In this document: piece after piece, positions 10,201 through 21,123 of the stretch
How the letters are laid out: each line of letters begins with the position of its first letter
How positions within the stretch are numbered: the first letter of the stretch is position 1
Assembly (NCBI RefSeq): GCF_019649055.1
Contig: NW_026570224.1
Span: 2,604,001-2,668,000, forward strand
Direction of reading: 5' to 3'
DNA length: 64,000 bases
Origin: Paramacrobiotus metropolitanus
Lineage: Eukaryota > Tardigrada > Eutardigrada > Parachela > Macrobiotidae
Position numbers and translations under genes: made by a program
The notes under the pieces: generated by a model
Database searches by the model: none
What the model was told of the DNA's origin: nothing
What the model saw: only the letters and a program-made list of their open reading frames with translations

Positions 10201-12810
10201 AGAGAAATTACGGAGGCTTTCAGTTTTTATAAAACTGGTCGAATTTAACTGGAAAGCTTGTAAAAACTGTCCGCATTTCCACATGTTTAAAATATTTTCG
10301 TAGCTGGCCTCGCTGGGGTTTTATATTTGAAAATTGAAATGTTTCTCAAAACCTTTTTTATTGCTGTACGAAGTGTATTTTGTATTTCTTTCATTTTTCC
10401 ATACCTCGAACACAACTGGTCGCGCGCTAGCGCGACCGATACTTGTAAGTAATAATTAATACGTCTTCAACATGTGTTGATACAGATGTGTACATACAAT
10501 AGGTATATCCGGTATATTATTGGATTATAGCATGTTTCTAGATTTACGCTGCTGTTATCGCATTAATGCGGTACCTGTAATTGTATCCCCCGAGTTCGCC
10601 TTAATTAATGAAAAAAATTTATAATTATTATTATTGTTTATGTTTAATGTTTATGGATGTGCTGTATAGTTCATAGTTGTGTACGACTGCCACTCTGCTA
10701 CGTATTACAAAAATAAAAAGATTTGTAAAGACGAAATGCAGTATGTATTGTACTTACGTTAGTGTACTTTACAGGTACCGATTGGACAGTGATCTCGTTA
10801 CTCCTTATGGCAAATTTGCTCTCTATAACACGAGCGTGCGTCAGAAGACACAAGAACATAACTACGCGTTAACGAAATCCGGCCCTGGAAAGGTGGCTTG
10901 GTTCGTGTCCAACTGTGAAACGGGCAACAAAAGGATGGATTATGCTAGAGAACTTGGAAAATATATCCACGTTGACATATACGGGCGCTGCGGTACCCTC
11001 GATGACCGACAGTGCCAGAAGTCAGGCACATGCGACTTACTGCTTGCCAAAAGTTACAAGTTTTATTTAGCATTTGAGGTATGTAAATCCGAAATTCCAA
11101 ACGTACTAACCTGCTTCCAATCGTACAGGTATAGTCTGGTTTTTTGATACTTCTATTCGTGACGCGCTCGATATCATCGACTTCATAAATGTAGTAACGC
11201 TCACAGCCGGGGTGGCTATGCCTAAAGTCCTAAACACCATTTTGAAGTCCACTGTATTTATAAATTACAAATATATAAGGTAGCTGGCGTATCCGCGCTC
11301 TGGTACTTCCCTGTTAAATTGGACGGAAATGATTATTTGGCTATCCCGGCTTTTACTCCAGGTTTTTAGGACGGCCAGAATACAGAGGTCAAATGTATAA
11401 CAATAATTAACAATAATAATAACAATTAACATAAAAATAACAAACCATGTAACAAGTTAATTCGTTAAGAAAATTTCTTTGTGGACAATGTCCGCCTTTA
11501 AGCGCAAAGGCTAAAAAACTGCGCAGTTATTCCAACCGGAATGTGTTGCACTGCAGCCAGTGGACAAAAATATTATTAGTTTGAGAATACCAATTTAATT
11601 TCGACTGGCAACATTCTTTTCCTTAAATTATTTCCCACGCTTAAATACCACGGAGTCTTTTCGTTGTTAAGATTATTTTCAAAACGCGCGCGGAATTCTT
11701 TTCGAAAATCGAGCCCTTTACCTTTTCCCTTGGTACTTAAGGTCATACGCCATGTTAAGCGTACTGCGGCGTCATACGTACTTTTGGCGCTCTTATCCGC
11801 ACACTGGTTGCGTTAATTATTGGAACAGAATGGGGTCCGAGAGAAAATTCATAAATAAGAAAAATTTCAAGGTCTTTTAGAATTACTAAGTCCAGAAAAC
11901 CCTAAAGCCTGACAAATACCTTTTGGGAGGTAATATTATACGGATGTGAGCATATGCAAAGTAAAATATCTTAACCTGTTGTCCTTGAATGCATCGTCCA
12001 CTCCTAATCACCGTCTGATGAACCCAAATACGGTAATTAGTAATTACTATCATATATACTCAACCGACCTCCAATTGCAGAACAATAACTGCCGCTGGTA
12101 CATTACGGAAAAATTATGGACGGCCTTGAAGTAGGTAAACTATAGTAACTACAAGAATATAATTAAAGGAACCTGCTTTTTTGATTACAGGAAATAATAA
12201 TTACGGTCAATTTTGTACCAGCATTGCGTCGATTATATTCTGTATAGAGCTTTTGGGTAGATTCGTCTGATAGCGCTGCGATTACAGCCGGTGGTTTTAT
12301 TTGTCCGCAGTTATATGTGTCGCAAATTGTGGTGGAATTACAGGAAGATTCGATGGCTTTCGTAATTACAGGTCGAATGTGATTCCTGTTGTGATGGGAG
12401 CCCCTATAAGTGACTACGAAGCCGTTGCTCCATATAGATCGTTTATTCATGTTGATAATTTTACCAGCCCACAGGAGCTAGCAAATTATCTGCATTACCT
12501 GGATAATAATGAAAATGCATACAATGAATACTTCAAATGGAAACATACCGGCGAAATTATCCTCACGTACACTTTCTGTCGAATTTGTGCGTACGTAACA
12601 ACATCTTATCTTTTAATTTACGCGTGAACTTTGGTTCGGCCCGTTGGGCCAAGCCTGAAAATTTAATGCAGACAACTTTTCTGCACGTACAGGTTGCTGC
12701 ACAGTGATGCCCGATCCAAAAGTTACAAGGACTTCGATTTTTGGTGGCATATGGGCGGGTCCGTGTGTACTAACGAGCCACTAGTCAAGGAAATTATATG
12801 GGATATTTAG
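7201..12810 (+). CDS. Alpha-1,3-fucosyltransferase (GT10 family, Golgi type II membrane protein)
   Basis: Six exons: 7201-7767, 7845-7951, 10775-11078, 12081-12130, 12372-12590 and 12693-12810 (1365 nt, 454 aa). A short basic cytosolic tail is followed by one membrane segment at residues 22-44 and a stem, the usual Golgi type II layout. GT10 hallmarks follow: QVWILSLLESPYH, INWTATYRLDSDLVTPYG, then VSNCETGNKRMDYARELGKY with VDIYGRCG. The GDP-fucose-binding motif is split by introns (AFE/NNNCRWYITEKLW/TALKSNVIPVVMGAP). The C-terminus FDFWWHMGGSVC ends at TAG 12808-12810. The enzyme transfers fucose from GDP-fucose in alpha-1,3 linkage to N-glycan or LacdiNAc-type acceptors; the exact acceptor cannot be told. 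Intron 2 is 2.8 kb and carries several repeats. FUOM, which supplies usable fucose anomers, lies 4 kb downstream. Confidence 0.92.
8063..8420. repeat. Two tandem copies of a ~183 bp unit in fucosyltransferase intron 2
   Basis: The segment starting TTTTGGAAATTATCTCC at 8063 recurs at 8246 with about 10 percent differences and runs to about 8420. Both copies share the GCACAA.CGTTCCTACC and GTTGTAGTACTT blocks. It lies inside the intron and has no open frame. Confidence 0.8.
8473..9078. repeat. Diverged direct repeat, copy A (~0.6 kb), fucosyltransferase intron 2
   Basis: Begins around GCAACTTAGCAACCTAAAC and ends around CATTAATTCTG. It matches 9419-10025 in the same order and direction, including a GCCGGCCCGC block, a GTAGCGGCTCTG block and a GGCTGAATGGCTGAAAATCTT-like block. 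Short open frames within it look random. The source element is not identified. Confidence 0.8.
9419..10025. repeat. Diverged direct repeat, copy B, fucosyltransferase intron 2
   Basis: Second copy of the ~0.6 kb unit at 8473-9078, separated from it by about 340 bp of unrelated sequence. Relative to copy A it carries an extra GC-rich hairpin at 9608-9628. Confidence 0.8.
9608..9628. repeat. GC-rich perfect hairpin
   Basis: CGGCCCCG (9608-9615) and CGGGGCCG (9621-9628) are perfect inverted repeats around a 5-base loop, standing out in AT-rich intron sequence. Confidence 0.7.
10418..10437. repeat. GC-rich perfect hairpin
   Basis: GGTCGCGC (10418-10425) pairs with GCGCGACC (10430-10437) around the 4-base loop GCTA. 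It lies in the same intron as the hairpin at 9608. Confidence 0.7.
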
Positions 12811-12866
12811 GATGTGCATAAAGGATGCCACAAACGCTGTATATTCTGATGCTCCGCTCTGCTGGT

Positions 12867-12938
12867 GTTTTTTGTACTTTTATTACTTTTATTTGTTTGT
12901 TTTTTGTACTTTTATTACTTTTATTACTTTTATTTGTT
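12867..12938. repeat. Short tandem repeat after the fucosyltransferase stop
   Basis: Repeated TTTTTGTACTTTTATTACTTTTATTTG units, with an extra TTATTACTT unit in the second copy, in the 3' UTR. Confidence 0.7.
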
Positions 12939-12987
12939 AATACCAACTATGCCTAGTAACTGCTGAGGTCGGAACGAAGAGAATTTG

Positions 12988-12993
12988 AATAAA
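12988..12993 (+). terminator. Polyadenylation signal AATAAA of the fucosyltransferase
   Basis: Canonical AATAAA about 180 bases after the stop at 12810. Minus-strand AATAAA copies at 13014-13019 and 13076-13081 would serve the convergent palmitoyltransferase gene. Confidence 0.55.
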
Positions 12994-13013
12994 AAATAAC
13001 GATTCAACAGCAA

Positions 13014-13081
13014 TTTATTTGGGTTTTGAATACGAATACGCGCATTCTGGTAAAAAGATAATTCATTTTTAGTGATTTATT
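13014..13081 (-). terminator. Candidate polyadenylation signals of the ZDHHC3/7-like gene
   Basis: TTTATT at 13014-13019 and 13076-13081 reads AATAAA on the minus strand, about 370-440 bases past the stop at 13453. Confidence 0.4.
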
Positions 13082-13452
13082 CACACATTTATGGCACCCA
13101 AAGACGTACTTTCCCACCGGCATCATATATCACGACCCATAAGAAATATAGTACAAAACCCCACAAAAATACCTTCACTAAAACGAATCTCCACAAAATT
13201 CCGAGATCTACTTAAACCCAGCCGAACTGTAACGCGTCTAAAAAAATCCATAATTTCAAGAGTGTGCAATTCGAAATGGAAGAAATCAGCTGCTAATCGA
13301 TACCAAAAAGTTCAAAACATCCCATGCGAAATAAATTGCAGAGCTTGCTCAATATTTCACGGGATACCAGACAAATCATCCATAGTCGCCAAGCTACAGA
13401 GGTAGGCCAAACAACAGTGTTGGAATAAGAGAGCAGGAAGCCAAGGGGTCAC

Positions 13453-15973
13453 TTACACGGAATACTGATAGGGTTTCTCGTGACCTATACGAGGCGGGGA
13501 CAGCGGCGACAACCACCACATGGAGAATCGGTCACCGAAAACACTGCGCAGACCCTGACACCTTTGCCGTCTCGCCCAAGACCGCTCACGGTCATTTTGC
13601 AGCTGTTCAATACCCTACAAACCACAAATGCACATCACCACCGAAAAGAAACCATTTTAAAAAATTCTCCCAAGAATGCCGCAAGACTTTGAAAGGTTCA
13701 CCGTATCCGCAATACGAAAGCTAATCAGTGTCTTCATGCTGGAGTATCGTTGATTTTTCACCTACCGTTTCATCGTTCCATATTGAGCACACCTGAGTGC
13801 TGAACATGATAACCGTAAAAAGGAAGAAAAGGAGTCCTTCGAACAGCAAAAATATTAAAAGAATAATAGATGCCGGAGGGTTCATTGCGCTGCATCCTGT
13901 CAAGCACAAATTCCAAACGTTATCCACGTTATCCATTGTGCTTTTCATACAACTTTAGCTTTCGTGGACCAATAATTCATCAACAAACTCACCAACAAAT
14001 TCCTTATCCACACAAAGGATGAACTAGAAAATAAATAAGCTGCAATCAAAACGTAAGCACGCACTCGGTACTCATAAATGAATACTAATAATAATGCTAA
14101 TAAGGGAAACTGCGAACTCCATTTACCTGATTAACGACCAGAATGATGGCATGCAATGACACAAGCGCAATATACATCTGTAAACAGTAAAGCTTAATAT
14201 AGTATCGTCAGATCAACTCGAGTTCTATAACAACACCCGTTCTATTCCCATTTTAGAAGTCACAATATATCACACTAGCGCAAAAAACGCCACATGTACA
14301 TTGCGCTGTTTGTAATAAGCTGAGAATTTCTCGTTAAATTCAGATCTCACGCGCTAACTACGTTCCGGAAATACGCTTTCTTAATGAGCCATATAGAATA
14401 ATGGAACGCCTCACGTTTACCCATGAGAAGGCCAATACTCAACAACAGTCGCCGCCCACAAAGAAATTCGAAATATGCACCCGAAAGTTAAAGTTTACAA
14501 GGGTTTCCTAATGAATGTTTGGTAAATTAATGCTCCGGCATATTTCATAATTTCATTGCTGAGAACCGCTCCCAAAATAACCATAAAATAAAAAAATTAC
14601 TTCAGTATGGCCAGCCGAAAATATTACTGATAAACACATATTCTGATACTTCATGTAATTTCTATAAGCATAACAGAAGCAGCTTCACCAGCTCATACAA
14701 CTACTTACCGTAAACAAAACGAAGAACTTCTGGTTGTTTTCTCCCACGCAGTTATTCACCTACAAATCGCATCAGAATTTCAATAACAATCTTTCCTAAA
14801 ACGATTTGGAAAACATAAAGGAATTCCAAACAAAACCGTTACAACAAAAAACACTCAGAAAATTCCGAAAATGCAATAGAACACCTAAGTATTACCCATG
14901 GGCAGTGATGGTCCATTTTTCTCACACACCGCCTGCATATGCTGCAATGTTAAACGACTCGATTAGTTATAAGCTGTAAACTCTCATCCGTAAGCAGTCA
15001 GATTCGCATGAACCATCTATCATATTTTGAAAGCATAATGTTAAACTCTTAATTTCTAGAGTAGAAGAAACCGCTAGTTGATTACCTGCAGTGATGAGCG
15101 CGAGAGGGTTTAATACTGACACATTTCGGACAACGGATCAAAACTGTCCCAGGTCCCAAATCCAAAGCTTTTATTTGCTCGTCTGAGGCGGTATTACGAG
15201 GCACAATACCCTGCAATTAACGATACGAATTAGCCACATTCGGCCACTGAAACCCGATAACTGGCTTTCAAATTTCAAAATTATTTCCCAAAAGCAAAGG
15301 TATATCTTGCCAAAAGTATGTCTTGACTGACTCCTGCAGTATCAGACTGAGTATCACGGATACTCAAAGAAAAAATTAATTGGAGAATGACGCCGTCACG
15401 CTATCTAATCCATTTCCTACTGGTAGATGATCTACCTCCATGCGAATTAAAATCTGCGAAAATTAACAGACAGCAATCTTTTTTACTATATATATGTGAC
15501 TGCAGTCTGCAGAACCATAATGAGCAACCAGTAACAAAATCCCACATAAATCCAGCGATCCTGTAAATCATTCAACGAAACGCAAATCAAAAGCTCGTTG
15601 CACGCAAAGCACCTTCAAACGATATACTTATATATTTTGTCATTTAAATTACTGCATTACTGCTTACCGGTTCCGTCATTACAGTCCTCAGATGCGCTAA
15701 AAAGGCGCACAGAAGCAGCCCGTTAAATAAAATCCCATTGAAGACAGCGTATCCAATAGCATCACGAGCGATAGCCGAAGAAATAATAACAGTGTTCACG
15801 GTAAATTCAGCGTATGCCAAAAGTAACCATGTAAAAACTGCGCACACGATTCCGCAGCTATCTTTAACAAACCAAAATCGACGGAAGCAAAGATTATTTC
15901 CATAATCTCGGCCGTTCCAGGCGCTGCGAACAATAGATATGGAAACAGAATCGGAAGGAAGAAGCGGTTCCAT
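13453..15973 (-). CDS. DHHC palmitoyltransferase, ZDHHC3/ZDHHC7 type
   Basis: Eight exons on the minus strand: 15668-15973, 15086-15210, 14896-14941, 14709-14759, 14127-14177, 13993-14023, 13766-13896 and 13453-13614 (903 nt, 300 aa; human ZDHHC3 has 299). The first ATG is at 15973; the GTG nine bases upstream is not needed. The cysteine-rich domain is intact: [19 protein letters not shown], then [13 protein letters not shown] and [13 protein letters not shown], with the active DHHC Cys near residue 155. Four hydrophobic segments flank it (two before, two after, such as [20 protein letters not shown]). The tail [13 protein letters not shown] ends in PYQYSV, as in ZDHHC3/7. The enzyme S-palmitoylates membrane-associated proteins in the Golgi. 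The usual DPG motif after the second membrane segment reads EPG here. Exons as short as 31 and 46 nt are required for the frame. Confidence 0.93.
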
Positions 15974-16902
15974 GCTGTTCACTGATAATAACGTTGACAG
16001 TTGCTAGTTGCTTTGTTGGTTAGCCGTGTCTCCACAAAAATAGGTTCATCCAGATCCAGCTGGTCATCGGGACGAGGGCGAAAAGTCCCTTTGCCAGTTC
16101 CCGTACCTTACTGATGCACCTGTCCGATCTATCACCGTTTTGCGGATCCCTTAGGCCTAACGGGCCCTAACCTTCAACAACGCTACCATTGGCGATCCTG
16201 ACAGTGATACCAAATTCCAAAGGAGAGTAAACTGGTCAATTATTCATAAATACCATCAGAACCAAAGGTTCAAAATTTATAAACAATGAATTCTATATTT
16301 CTAGTAAGCATTTACCCAAATCTGTGACCGTAAACGGGGTTCAGCGATGCAGCAAACTTGCGGCGTTACTTGCCACACAGTCGTCTCAAATAATAAGCTT
16401 TCTTTGCTAAATAGAAATAACGGTGTCAAAAATGATAATTTTGCAAACTAACATGCAAACCTTGAAAGTGGTAAAAAAAGAAAATTTTTGCTTTTTAGCT
16501 TTTACGCACTGAGTGCGGGTTTACAGCGTGCTACAAAACGAGACCCACAAACATGACTGTGTAGTGCCCACTGCCGACTTCAGAATCGACTTTAGTTTGC
16601 TGCCACTCGTACAGGCAGCCTGTCTCATATTCAGTTGGTGCAGTACTTCCGGTGACTTCCGGTTTAAACCGTGCATATACAGTGTACAGTAAACCTAAAC
16701 CACCTTTCGGTCGCTTAGGGGGATCACCTGCGGGTGCGAGCTTGAAAAATGCTTACAGGTCGCGCAACTTTCCGCCACATAACAGCGGCGGGATGAAACC
16801 GCTGTCATCACAGTATTATTTTTGCCTCGATCTTGGCTTGATTCACAAACATTCAGAACGGATCTCACTCATCGTTTACATCTCTTCCTAGAAGTTTTCA
16901 AT
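15974..16902. promoter_or_regulatory. Head-to-head intergenic region, ZDHHC / FUOM
   Basis: The 929 bp between the two divergent start codons must hold both 5' UTRs and probably shared promoter elements. A plus-strand open frame at 16652-16891 could be 5' UTR or chance; it has no family resemblance and stops before the FUOM ATG. Confidence 0.4.
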
Positions 16903-17501
16903 ATGGTCATCTTAAAGGGGATTCCTAGAAACATTTCTCCGGAACTACTGTGCGTTCTTGGACAAATGGGGCATGGGGACGAGATAGGTGAGTAAAAGTT
17001 TATACTTTGTATTACAGTGTACGTAACTAATCGTAAAAAACGTGATCAATCCCTCACTTCTCCCTTATCTGGTGAATTGATTATTCGTTGCTGGTATTCT
17101 TGTACATTGGATGTTAATCATGTTACATTACAGTTCTTGCTGATGCCAACTTTCCTTCGTCTTCCACTTGCAGGAATGGCGCAAAGGAGATTCGTGCTGA
17201 TGGTCAAAACATTCCGGAGCTGCTCAAGTCTATCATGCAGTTGTTCCCGTTAGACACGTATGACAAACCAGCATACGTAATGGATCTGGAACCGCAAGAC
17301 AAGGCGCGCAACCTTCCGACGCCGATTTGGAAAGAATTTGAAAGAATTATCAACGAAGCCGAGCCCGGGCGGCAGCTGGAAGTGACTAAACTCGAACGTT
17401 TCAAATTTTACGAAAAAGCAAAAGGTGCCTTTGCAGTCGTGGTAACGAGCGAAGCGGCCCTTTACGGGAATATCATCCTGAAAAAGGGTGTAATACCCTA
17501 A
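16903..17501 (+). CDS. FUOM: Fucose mutarotase (FUOM, RbsD/FucU family)
   Basis: Two exons, 16903-16987 and 17134-17501, joined in phase 1 (453 nt, 150 aa; human FUOM has 154). The protein aligns along its whole length with FUOM: MVILKGIPRNISPELL at the start, MGHGDEIVLADANFPSS, EIRADGQNIPELL, QLFPLDTYDKP, then KLERFKFYEKAKGAFAVV and ALYGNIILKKGV at the end. It interconverts alpha- and beta-L-fucose, supplying the beta anomer to fucokinase in the GDP-fucose salvage pathway in the cytosol. The conserved His of MGHGDEI and Tyr of ALYGN, expected in the active site, are both present. It is divergent from the palmitoyltransferase and close to a fucosyltransferase, which uses the pathway's end product. 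No truncation is apparent. Confidence 0.95.
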
Positions 17502-18137
17502 AAGAGGTTTAACAATACAATGTAATGCAGATTCATTACAAGATAATGGATTATAAATCCGAATGATAGTCAAGGTCCTTCCGTGTCACATTTGGGTCTG
17601 AGAGTCCAGTACTTAAGGAATTTTCAGTTGTTTAATGTTTACTACGAAATTCATTGAAGATGCCGTGGTTGAAAAGTTGCCAGAAAAACTACGTGGTCCT
17701 TCAAATTGGAAACTATACCTTTTGTAATAATTTATTTGTATGTAAGTACTCGACTTTAACAGGTGGACCATTCAAGTGCAGTTGTACTTCAGTATCAGCT
17801 TGGTATCAGCACTGAATGGCTTGTGTCTAACCTAACGGTAGTTAAAACCATGAACAGAAATCGCTCCTTAGTCCGGATTGGGTCACCCGTAAAAGAACTG
17901 AACAACCAGAATATTTCATGCAGCACGGTGATAAAATATAAATTACATCTGTACATAGAAAACGTTCAGATCTTACAGGGAATAAACCGAAGAAACTCAA
18001 AAATAAGAAAGATTTTCGGTGCCTGCTCCAGAAATCCACTAAGCGAAATAAAAATTTTTGTCCTTCATTTTTTGTGGAATGGTGCACAAATCCGGATTTT
18101 GGACCACAGAAACTTAAGCAACAGAACCGCTTTCTGC
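17502..18137. other. Tail-to-tail stretch between FUOM and the chromo-barrel gene
   Basis: About 640 bp with no supportable exon. A minus-strand AATAAA (plus TTTATT at 17731-17736) may end the chromo-barrel transcript. Open frames at 17763-18221 on both strands lack splice-consistent or family support. Confidence 0.35.
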
Positions 18138-19838
18138 TTATCCCCGAGTCTTTGGTTTGGGAGCCATTCGGCCCGCGTACTGCGCAAATCGAACAGCAGT
18201 GCGAGCTCTGTGCTGCCATAAATCTTCAACCATCGCCAAATCGTTTTCCGTTAAGAAGAAGGCTCCTTTGCCCATCTGAGTCATGGTGAGACCCAACTGT
18301 TCGCTGTAAGATGTACAAATAATAAGAGTCGTATCACCGTAAGATGTACAAATAATAAGAGCGACTAAATTCACAATCGCAAATTAGTCATTTAATTTAT
18401 TTGTACTTGAAAATGTGCACAGTGCACACAACTTGACCACCTGTACCAGTCAATCTGATAATCCTTTTTTAAATTATTTTAGCAAGCATATTGCATCAAT
18501 GCATTTGATGAATTCTCTATTGGAACATATTAGTAAATGTCAATTGTACTTTTATTTTTTCATCCATGACTACAACTACAGTATCAGACGGCCAATGTCG
18601 GCCAATTAAATGGGTGAAAAACACGCTACAAATAATAAACATACCGGCGGTATTCGTTCCATTCATGAGCCAACAGAATGCCGAAGATATCCTCGAAACA
18701 ATCACGGCTGAGATCACGGCTCACCAATTCCGATTCGGGAAGAATTTCGTTGTACCTGTCCAGAATACCAAACACTGATAAATTTATTCACTGATAATCT
18801 TTCTGAACTATCATTTCAGACTTTTCGCGTTTCATACTTTTCGGTATGGTTTTTGAAGACTTACTTGCATGGCCATCCTTTGAACTGTATTTCGCATAAA
18901 GGAACCTTGCGAAGATTCTCATCCGCTACATGACCTCGGGCGGGTTCCATGGACGATGGAATACTGCGCTCGCCGGTGTACCTGACGATCTGAAGAACAT
19001 AATAATTGTGTCCAATTTTTTGTTGCAGCAGTACTACTTCAGCTTTCCCGGATCAGAGACATGTTAGGTAAAATTTTAGCGTACAAAGTACGATAACATT
19101 TAACAAAGCAAAGAAAATCGTATCACTGCAGCTACAGGCCTTTCTATGCCTAACACTTCACCTGGCATCCTCAATTACTGCATTCTACGTTTCCATGTTA
19201 CAGGACAAGAGATAACACCAAGCAGAACTACATACTGTACCTGAATACTACAGATATCCAGGATAGCACACCAACAAACCAGTTCAACCCAGGGCGTTAC
19301 CACGCATTCAAATATTATTCAACGTTATTATTGGTAACTCATCTAGGGTTAAATTTTCTACGAGGCTACCATTTGTCCAAAAGTAAAAAATAAAGAGAGT
19401 TAAAAAGAGCAATAGGTCCAATACTTACGCATGCATCATACCACAATCCATGTGACATACTGAGAATAGGTTCACCTGAAAACAGCATTTCATCGTTTTA
19501 TCATGCTAAAAGCTAAACCATCCCATGTAACAGGATTCTACAATTTTTTCTTGGGGGGCTACCAATCTTTATTACAGCTTCAGTAAATCCAGAACGCTAC
19601 ATCGGATCACCAGTTCTAAAAACGTAAGTTCTTTGTACACTGCTAGCTCGCGGATAAAGGTAACTCATACTTGAAACTCACCGCTTTTGAACTTCGTGGT
19701 ACTCACACATTTTCCCTCCAGGAAGGGCTTATTCAGTTCATCTTGTAATTCATCATCCAAAGCAAGGAGTCTGTCCAAACGGGTTTTCGCGGCAGCGTTG
19801 GTTGGGCTGCTGTGGTACACCTGGTTCGTTCTTGGCAT
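18138..19838 (-). CDS. Small protein with a predicted chromo-barrel (MRG15/MSL3-type) domain
   Basis: Five exons on the minus strand: 19682-19838, 19429-19475, 18865-18989, 18645-18755 and 18138-18303. Phases 1, 0, 2, 2 agree at every junction (606 nt, 201 aa), which supports a real gene. The start is ATG 19838-19836, opening MPRTNQVYHSSPTNAAAKTR. Residues about 47-125 resemble a chromo-barrel: KFKSGEPILSMSHGLWYDAC, then EIQFKGWPCKYNEILPESEL, like the 'F..GE.VL.....LYEA' and 'HYKGWNK.WDEWVPES.L' strands of MRG15 and MSL3. Between them sits an insert with SIPSSMEPARGH. The remaining 75 residues, ending WQHRARTAVRFAQYAG and a basic PKPKTRG tail, do not look like the MRG domain. A histone-binding or chromatin-complex role is inferred from the barrel only. 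I cannot name an orthologue. Confidence 0.7.
18306..18361. repeat. 23 bp direct repeat at an intron/exon border
   Basis: GTAAGATGTACAAATAATAAGAG occurs at 18306-18328 and exactly again at 18339-18361. On the minus strand the copy nearer the exon forms the 3' splice site of the last exon of the chromo-barrel gene. Confidence 0.85.
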
Positions 19839-20640
19839 GGCAACTTAAAGTTGCAAGCTGCAGGCACGACCACAGGTACAAAACTTTTGGCAGCAAGTGC
19901 AACCAAGAACGAAATGTTCTCACATCTAACAACTATAAGATTATAGTAGAACCAACAAAAAAAACAGAATTAGGGTCTGTATAACCTTCCAGAGTCTTAA
20001 AATGCTGCGAGTAATTACTAAAAATGTAATTATGTAAATATTATTGTTCAGCTCATTAATATCAACAGTTAATATTACAGTACTCGTATGTAGTAATCTG
20101 TATCAAAAAATTTGCAGGCCGACGCTCGAGCGATATGTGCAGGACCCGAAATTCACACCACATCCGCTTGTTACTGTGCGTCCGTGCCATTGCGCATGTG
20201 CATTGTCGCACACGGACACTGAATGTTCCAGAACCTATCTGCGGTACCACCTGTTTTGTTCTGGACCTCCGGTATGAATGTACGGTTCGCAGTTATAGGC
20301 TATAGCCAGACCATTGCGTCATCCAAATTTTGTTCCTCAAGTTGATCCGGAAACAATTGACTGCCGTTGCATACATATGCCGTTGCCGGTTGCATGCATA
20401 TGGATCATCATGGAATTTCTTGTAAACCGTTTAATAACAACAACACAAGGCAGATATTGTTTAAGCGTAAGAAATCACCTGTTGTAATTGTACAAGTATG
20501 CGAGTATAAAGAAACTGACAATAACATGCAATTAAATTATGTGGAAGGCTACGCACACCATGTTTAACCACCGAAGGCTCCGCACACCACCTTTCACCAC
20601 CACCAGGCTGAGCAGGCTCCAAACACCACTTAAGCCACAC

Positions 20641-20682
20641 CACTTCTTTTACAAAAACCACCACTTCTTTTACAAAAACCAC
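20641..20682. repeat. Exact 21 bp tandem duplication within a CACC-rich patch
   Basis: CACTTCTTTTACAAAAACCAC is repeated head to tail at 20641-20661 and 20662-20682. The surrounding 20575-20745 is strand-asymmetric, with many ACCAC/CACCA steps and hardly any G runs. Confidence 0.8.
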
Positions 20683-21123
20683 CGGAGTCTCCTAACACCA
20701 CCAAAGACAGAGTGCATACCACCAGAGTCTTTGGACACCACTATTTTGAAAAATTAGTAACCTAATTGCTGTTACGGGCGGAAAAAAGACAGCTCTTTCG
20801 TCTCGCGCCTCTGGCTCCTCTTTTTTATGCATATGCCGCTCGTGGGCCTTAGCTTCCGTACTCGTAGTCATAGTTAGCGAATCCTTCAGGTTTACTCGCT
20901 CGGCTGCCGGCCAGGGTGGTATTTGAGTTTTTGTACACGTTTAGCTTCGAATGATGTTATTGCCCACTCTCTCAAGGTTTTTCCAGAAAAGGAGTTTTGC
21001 TATGGGTCAATTCCATTGACCACCTCATGATCGTGCGCAAAAGGTTGTAGAGGGGAAAGGGCACAGTCGATTCCGTTTCCTTGGTTTTGGGACAGCCTCA
21101 TGATCATACTGACTGCGATCCGA

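Noticed and set aside
13091-13405. 104-codon plus-strand frame with many basic residues
   Set aside because: It lies next to the antisense last exon of the palmitoyltransferase, begins in its 3' UTR and has no family resemblance; the minus-strand gene explains the region.
15974-15982. Upstream GTG start for the palmitoyltransferase
   Set aside because: The ATG at 15973 is three codons further in and is the ordinary eukaryotic start; no reason to use GTG.
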